Assembly: GCF_030272615.1 (NCBI RefSeq) | Contig: NC_081406.1 | Coordinates: 473,202,900-473,266,899 of the forward strand | Reading direction: 5' to 3' | DNA: 64,000 bases | Origin: Cryptomeria japonica | Taxonomy: Eukaryota; Streptophyta; Pinopsida; Cupressales; Cupressaceae | Shown here: positions 58,501-64,000 of the stretch, piece by piece | Layout of the letters: each line of letters opens with the position of its first letter | Position numbering within the stretch: position 1 is the stretch's first letter | The notes under the pieces: model-generated | Database searches by the model: none | Told to the model about the DNA's origin: nothing | What the model saw: the letters and a program-made list of their open reading frames with translations, nothing else | Program-made: the position numbers and the translations under genes

Positions 58501-58900
58501 GAACCCTTCTCCTCAAGCAAAGAAAGAAGCATTAGAGTATTGTTGTTATACTGGTATTAGAATAGAGCTTTTTCATAGCATCACTATCTACACTTGCATA
58601 GCATTTGCTTATCATATTCAACTATCTTGAATCTCCATATGGCATCCATGGCTAGTGCTAAAAGCTGAGAGCTACACTCATGTGGAACTTGGAGAGGAGA
58701 GGAACAAGGGAGGAGCAACTATGAGCATCTTGATTAGCTATTTTATTCTATGTTTATATGCTTTCTATTTCATGCTTAATATCTCTCTTGATATGCCTGT
58801 TTAGGATAATCTTTTGTTGCTAACACTAACGTTTGTTTCTTGTGCTCTTGTGTGTGTTGCCATCAAACAGATTTTCTAATCCTTGTTGTAGAGCATCATT

Positions 58901-58918
58901 TGGTGAACCCGACGTGAA
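58901..58918 (+). other. Primer binding site of gypsy I
   Basis: TGGTGAACCCGACGTGAA two bases after the LTR end. Position and TGG start fit a primer site. I cannot name the tRNA without a search. Confidence 0.65.
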
Positions 58919-61625
58919 TCCAAACACCAAAAGATCAACTTTTTTTTTTTAACCAATAACATGTTTGAATGTTGAAAATGTCACACAGGTTGCGTTTTTG
59001 ACACTGTTTTGGTGCGTTTGACATTATTTTGGCGCTATTCACCCTGTTTCAGTGCTTTTGCCTTCTCTATCTTTCCCTTTCTTTTAGTGCGTTTGTGTTA
59101 AATAGCGCCTCTGTTCAAACGCAGACTAGCGCTATTGTAACAAAACGTTGTACAAATCACCTTGTAACCAAAAAAAAAAAAAAAAAAAAATTAGGCTTGT
59201 AGAAGCCCACCAAATAGGCGGATTTTACTAACTATTTTTCTCTTTTGTGCAGATTTAAATTAGATTAAAAAGTAGATTTATATTTCTTACTAACTTGTTT
59301 TTGAACTTGGTTTTAAACAAATGAATTCACTTTTTATTTTGGTTTAAAATTAACTTCACATTTCAAATTTGGGCTTTTAAAAAAAGAATCACACATTTGT
59401 TTGGGGCTCTTAAAAAGAATTTCATTGTTCCAAGGTAAAAAGAACCACAAACTTATACAAAACAACTTTATTTCTTGCAAGTTAGGAAACAAACTTCGTT
59501 TTGGTGCTTAAAATCAACAAAACAAAATTTATTTTCTTGCATCAACTTAAAAGAAATTTACAATCAACACTTTGTTTTGGGGGCAATCTAAAAAGAACAA
59601 GCCATTTTTCCTTCAAGCTCAAAAACAATTTTACTTCAAGCAAGACGTGTTTTCAATTCAGTTGACTAGGATTTCAAAGTTCCTAGTTTACAAAATATTT
59701 TTGCCTTTGAAGTTTAAAAAAACACCATGACTGTTGGAGCAACATCTCCAAATAGTTAGATCACATTGCAATGACAGATTAAAAAGAACAAGTGTTTTTC
59801 GTGCTTGGCACACTTGTGTAAAGAGTTGGTCGAGTGGTCCTACTTCTAACACACACTATCCTCTCCCTTGGCTTTCGTGGTCCTAGGTGCAAGAGAAAAG
59901 TGTTAGTAACACTCAAAATTTTATCTTTTTAAGAGAGGCCTGCCAAGGGATCGATACTCTTGGGAACGACCTCGAGCGGTAAATCCTTCGAGCTGCTATA
60001 GAAATCAGGTGAGAGCGAAAGATGTAGCCTTGGGTATAGCTGTTTCTACAGTGTAACTGGCCGAAAGGACAAATGGGCCCCACCACCAGTTACAAGGCTC
60101 TTAAGTGAGTCACTGCAGAATGAACTTATGTCCAAAAATATCGAACATGACTAAACACCTTTTAGTAGTAGTCCACCCGTTCTATTGATTGAGGATATTT
60201 GCGATATAATTTAGTGCAAGAGCATAGATGGTTTTGCTCCCAAGATACTCGCCATACATATTTCCTTGAGTAGAAACATAGCTTTTTGAAAAGTCACTTG
60301 TGGCTTGATAAAAGTGGTGACTCCCCCATCATAGGGATCATCTATTTGTTATGCTCGTGCAAGACTTAGTATATCACATCCTTACCTACCACAGCGGGAT
60401 TCATAAGGTATGTAGTACCAAAGTCGAAGAAATATCAAGATGTGGGCTAAATTTATCACAACTGGCCATTTGACCTTAGGGATAAAAAGTGTTTGAAATG
60501 TGTTCGTTTTAAAGACCAAGTGCAAATTGAGCCGACTTCAGGCTTTGGAAATACACCTTAAAATATATCTAAAGGAAGGGTTATATAAAAGTCCAAGGAT
60601 TGGGTTGATCTAGACCCATACTCATTTGTGCCTTTGGGGCAACATTCTTGTGTTTGTGTGCTTGCTTTGTTTTCTTGTCAAAGAAAAATCAGAAAATCAC
60701 TTCCCAAAAACAAAGTATTCATCCAACCAAACATCTATCAAAACAACCAAAAACATCAAAAACAAGGTACAAACAACAAAGAGTCAAATTTTATGACCAT
60801 TCTTCACATCTTGTGAAAGAAGAAGTGTCATCAAAATATCAACTTGAAAAGAAGACCATTAAGCTCAAAGGCTTTGATCAAAAGGAGGAAATTCTTCTAT
60901 ATCAATCGACAAATCTTTGCCTCCCATAGAGTCTTTCTACATCGCATGCGTCTATACCTTCAAGGTAAAACAAATGAATTTGATTCAGAATCATTGAACC
61001 GCGGAGCTTTTATGCAATATAGAGCTCTGAGTTATCACAAAAACCAAGGAGGAAAGATTAATCCCAACTTCTTCCCAAATGTCTGTATCACATACAACAC
61101 AGCTTGAGAAATACCACCAACACCCGAAAGGGAAGAGAGAGAGTTTGTCCCATTTGTAACACAAATTTTTTATTGAAGTTGAAAACATTTTCATCCATCA
61201 TCTCACTCATACATCATCACTTCATCATCAATCCATTCCAACTCTCAAAACATTAAGAGGTTCTTGTCCCAAGTTCTCTTTTAGATATTGCTTGAAATCA
61301 AACACATCACATCACTTTTTATATTGTTTCTACATCTAGGATAAGCTCATCCTAAGAGACACATCTACGCAGGTTAAAACTAGTTCATGAGTGAATCCTC
61401 TCATTACTAGGTAGTTAAATCTGTAACACATCTCAGATTTCTCTACACCTTATCACATCAAAACTTATCAAACAAACAAGCAATTCAAAGAAGGAATTTC
61501 GGTTACATCCACCTTAAAGGTGCTAGAGATCCACATGCAATACAATTCACCAACCATCAATCTTTCATTTCATCAAACAACTCATCATCATCTTCAATAA
61601 ACTTCAACAAAAGCTTGCAAGCAAA
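58919..61625 (+). other. Gypsy I leader (2.7 kb, non-coding)
   Basis: A long region with no ORF that I can support. It has an A21 run at 59170-59190, AT-rich sequence to about 59900, and a more balanced block at 59930-60130 that contains CAGGTGAGAG, a possible splice donor. Splicing in this class of element is known, but no acceptor is proven here. Confidence 0.55.
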
Positions 61626-64000
61626 ATGGCTCAAACCCGATCACAGTCTAGGCAACGAGAAATAGAAAGGGAAGAAGAAGAAGAGGAAAATATCAATGAA
61701 TTTCAAGAAGCACTTGGAGGAAATGCAGATGATGAAAACCCAAGTACTCCCACTCCTGCAACAATAGAAAGGGCTCAGCATAACCCTCTCTTTAACAGAC
61801 TTTTTGACGAAATACTCAGGAGCAATGCGGATGCTCACTTCTTAAGACTCGCTCAAGAAGGAGCAAAACTCCCCTCTAACTTTGATCTTGCCCAATTAAG
61901 ACAAGCATCAGAAAGACAAAGTCACCATGAAGAGGAAAGAGGTAGAGATCCCATCAGATATAACATTCCTCGAGGTAACCCACCACCTCCTCCTCCAAAT
62001 GAAATGGAGATGTTGCGGCAACAAGTCGAGAATCTCGCCCAACAGCTTCATAGTTGTGTCAAGACTAACCAATTCTCACTCAATGACATCTATCCCTATC
62101 CTTTTGATAGGAGTCTTTACATGCCACCATTTCCACGAGGATTCGAAACACCCAAATTTGAAAAATATAGAGGAAAGGGGTATCCCCGCGATCATGTTCG
62201 AGAATTTCATTCCGCTTGTCTCGAAGTAGCATATGAAGACACATACCTAATGCGCCTTTTTCCCCAAATCTTGGGAGGAACAACCACATCATGGTTTTCC
62301 TGACTACCAAGTGGCATTAGAACATTTGAGGGACTCATCCAGAAGTTCCTATCTCATTACTCTCATAACATTGAACGCGACATCACCATGGCTGATCTGT
62401 GCAACACCAAACAAAAACCAGGTGAACTATTCTCAGTATTCCTGCAACGATGGCACCAAATGTCTAGCAGACATTCTCTTCAGTTACCTGAATGAGAACT
62501 AGTGGAAATATTCATTTCCAACTTAAACGAAGAAATGGAATTTCACCTGGATGTCAAAGACACAGACTCTTTTAATGATATGATCACCAAGGGTTTAAAA
62601 TGTGAACGGGCACTCATCAAGAAAGGACTCATCAAAATCTTTAATGAACCAAAAGATGGTCCTCGCCTGCGCTTCAATAGTGATAAACCAAGCTTCTGGA
62701 ATAAAAACAAGAATATCGTCAATGATGGGGTTGTGGATGCCAGGACTATCCAAAACGCACAACCTGTGGTTCGGTTTGCAGGACAAAATCTTCCACCTCA
62801 AAACAACATAAATGTTCCTTCTAATCAAGTTCGCATCACATCTCACGATGAACCTAGACCTCGTCAGCAAAAATAGAAACGCACATACACTCCCTTAGGG
62901 GAACCCATTGAAACAGTATTGCGACAACTCATTTCTCAAAATTTGGTCACTCTGCCTAAGCTATCAAACTATGAGCCTCAAGTCAAACCAGCATGGTGGA
63001 GAGATACTGAACATTGTGAATTCCATCAAGGAAGAGGGCACAAGACAAGTAATTGTCACCGATTAAAAGATCTTATTCAGGATCTTATTGACCGAGGAGA
63101 AATTGAAATTGAAGGACATGACCCAAAAACAACCAATAATGATCATCTGATGTTCAAAAATCCACTTCCATCACAAGATCAAAGGGGTCCTTCCACTTCT
63201 AGGCGAGGCACTGATACCACTGATTATACACAGGCTACGTATAATTACACTGTAAATCATCTATATGATGCCAATGAACAAGTTGCAACTATAACCTTCA
63301 AAAATCCCAACTCAAATTGCAATGTTGTTACACGCTGCGGCAAAGTTACCATAAAGGCAGCTCCACAAGGCACCACCTCCATCCCAAAGCAGTACAATCT
63401 TGTGGAACAATTAGACAAAACCCCTGTGCTTATATCCATTTTAGAGCTTTTGCGTCTATCGCCATCTCATAAAACTATCTTGGATCAAGCACTCCAAGAA
63501 GCGTCAGTCCCCGCAAATCTAAATACGGACCAATTTCAAGCTATGGTTGGAAGTCTAAAGTCATCACCTTGTCTCACTTTTTCTGAAAGTGACAACTCTT
63601 CCTTCCAACAACCACATAATGCCTCACTCCACATCGAAGGATTTATTAACCAGCATAGGATCAAGCGAGTCTTGATCGATAATGGAGCAGGCCTGAATAT
63701 TTGCACACTGCAGTTGGTCACAGCATTGGGATATGCGGTCGAATCAGTGGATCCTCGTCAAAAGATCACAATCAAAGCTTATGACGATGCGGAGCGTTCA
63801 TCCAAAGGAGCTGTGGTACTACCAATCCGAGTGGGGCCCGTGGTAAAGCACATCATTTGTCAGGTTCTGGACCTTCCTCTGCCATACAATCTATTGTTAG
63901 GAAGACCTTGGATACATGTCATGCAAGCCGTTCCATCTACCTACCATCAATGTATCAAGTTCCCACATAACGGTGTAGAGATCACAATTCTGGGTGATGC
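61626..64000 (+). pseudogene. Gypsy I gag and protease, open to the window edge
   Basis: ATG 61626 opens MAQTRSQSRQREIE. Gag has an acidic N-terminus, a proline run (PPPPPPNEMEMLRQQVE), PKFEKYRGKGYPRDHVREFH, then the core with TTSWF, ERDITMADLCNTKQ and GELFSVFLQRWHQ (Retrotrans_gag type). Stops: TGA at 62301 (Arg), TGA near 62494 (Trp), TAG at 62874 (Gln). From 62877 the frame is open to 64000. Knuckle CEFHQGRGHKTSNCH is a CX2HX4HX4C variant. Protease: RVLIDNGAGLNICT (D-N-G in place of D-S-G) and NLLLGRPWIH. One frame throughout; particle and processing functions. Confidence 0.88.

Larger units (their letters stand above)
57222..58898 (+). mobile_element. 5' LTR of gypsy I
   Basis: Ends GTAGAGCATCA. 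Rich in TTTAAATAAATT words. Two repeat zones and a TATA box are listed separately. Confidence 0.8.
57222..64000 (+). mobile_element. Ty3/gypsy element I (Tat/Ogre-like), right end outside the window
   Basis: LTR of 1677 bp, primer-like site, 2.7-kb leader, gag and protease. Inserted in E integrase after the word ATAAC. Left LTR end starts TATAGTCAC, one transition from TG. The Gag/Pro type and long leader fit the Tat/Ogre branch. RT and integrase lie beyond 64000. Confidence 0.85.

Noticed and set aside
59170-59190. A21 run as a LINE or processed-gene tail
   Set aside because: No reverse-transcribed gene or TSD around it; it lies within the leader of I.
60628-61107. Overlapping short frames in the gypsy I leader
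   Set aside because: Lysine- and cysteine-rich, overlapping in different frames, no domain; likely chance.

Overview
This window looks like plant nuclear DNA made almost entirely of nested retrotransposons. No cellular protein-coding gene, rRNA, tRNA or CRISPR array is supported. The evidence is several plant Ty1/copia elements primed by initiator Met-tRNA (TGGTATCAGAGC), a plant-type Ty3/gypsy element with a 1.7 kb LTR and a long leader, and DUF4283-type LINE ORF1 remnants. The density of nesting suggests a large, repeat-rich genome. A gymnosperm is my guess, but that is inference and not proven by the sequence.

Layout. 1-2576: AT- and pyrimidine-rich sequence ending in a gypsy-like LTR, followed by solo LTR G (2577-4094). 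4100-32893: a decayed gypsy gag/PR/RT carrying a LINE ORF1 insertion. Its LINE-to-RT part (about 2.5 kb) occurs three times in direct order. This tandem array was then hit by solo LTR C (5444-6713), copia A (8059-15468), integrase-deleted copia B (17215-22715) and element J (23196-31217, minus strand). Undisrupted tandem copies act as empty sites and fix the ends of A, B, C and J. 33111-64000: copia D (minus strand) is the outer layer. Its 3' LTR is split by copia F (33488-46946), and F's gag is split by copia H (35183-40936). D's protease is split by solo LTR K (51186-52341). D's 5' LTR is split by copia E (from 53965), and E's integrase is split by gypsy element I (57222 to the right edge and beyond).

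Most pol genes are broken by in-frame stops, often TAG, with few frameshifts. F and J's long ORF are the best preserved; H and A also carry catalytic-site losses (H integrase E to K, A integrase D to N).

The best candidates for something undescribed are two. (1) Element J: its termini, target duplication, primer site and repeated LTR end imply an LTR of about 6.9 kb that contains degenerate subrepeats and a 1221-codon same-strand ORF of unknown function. (2) A two-part hairpin shared by the LTRs of all copia families here, with paired compensatory changes between families.
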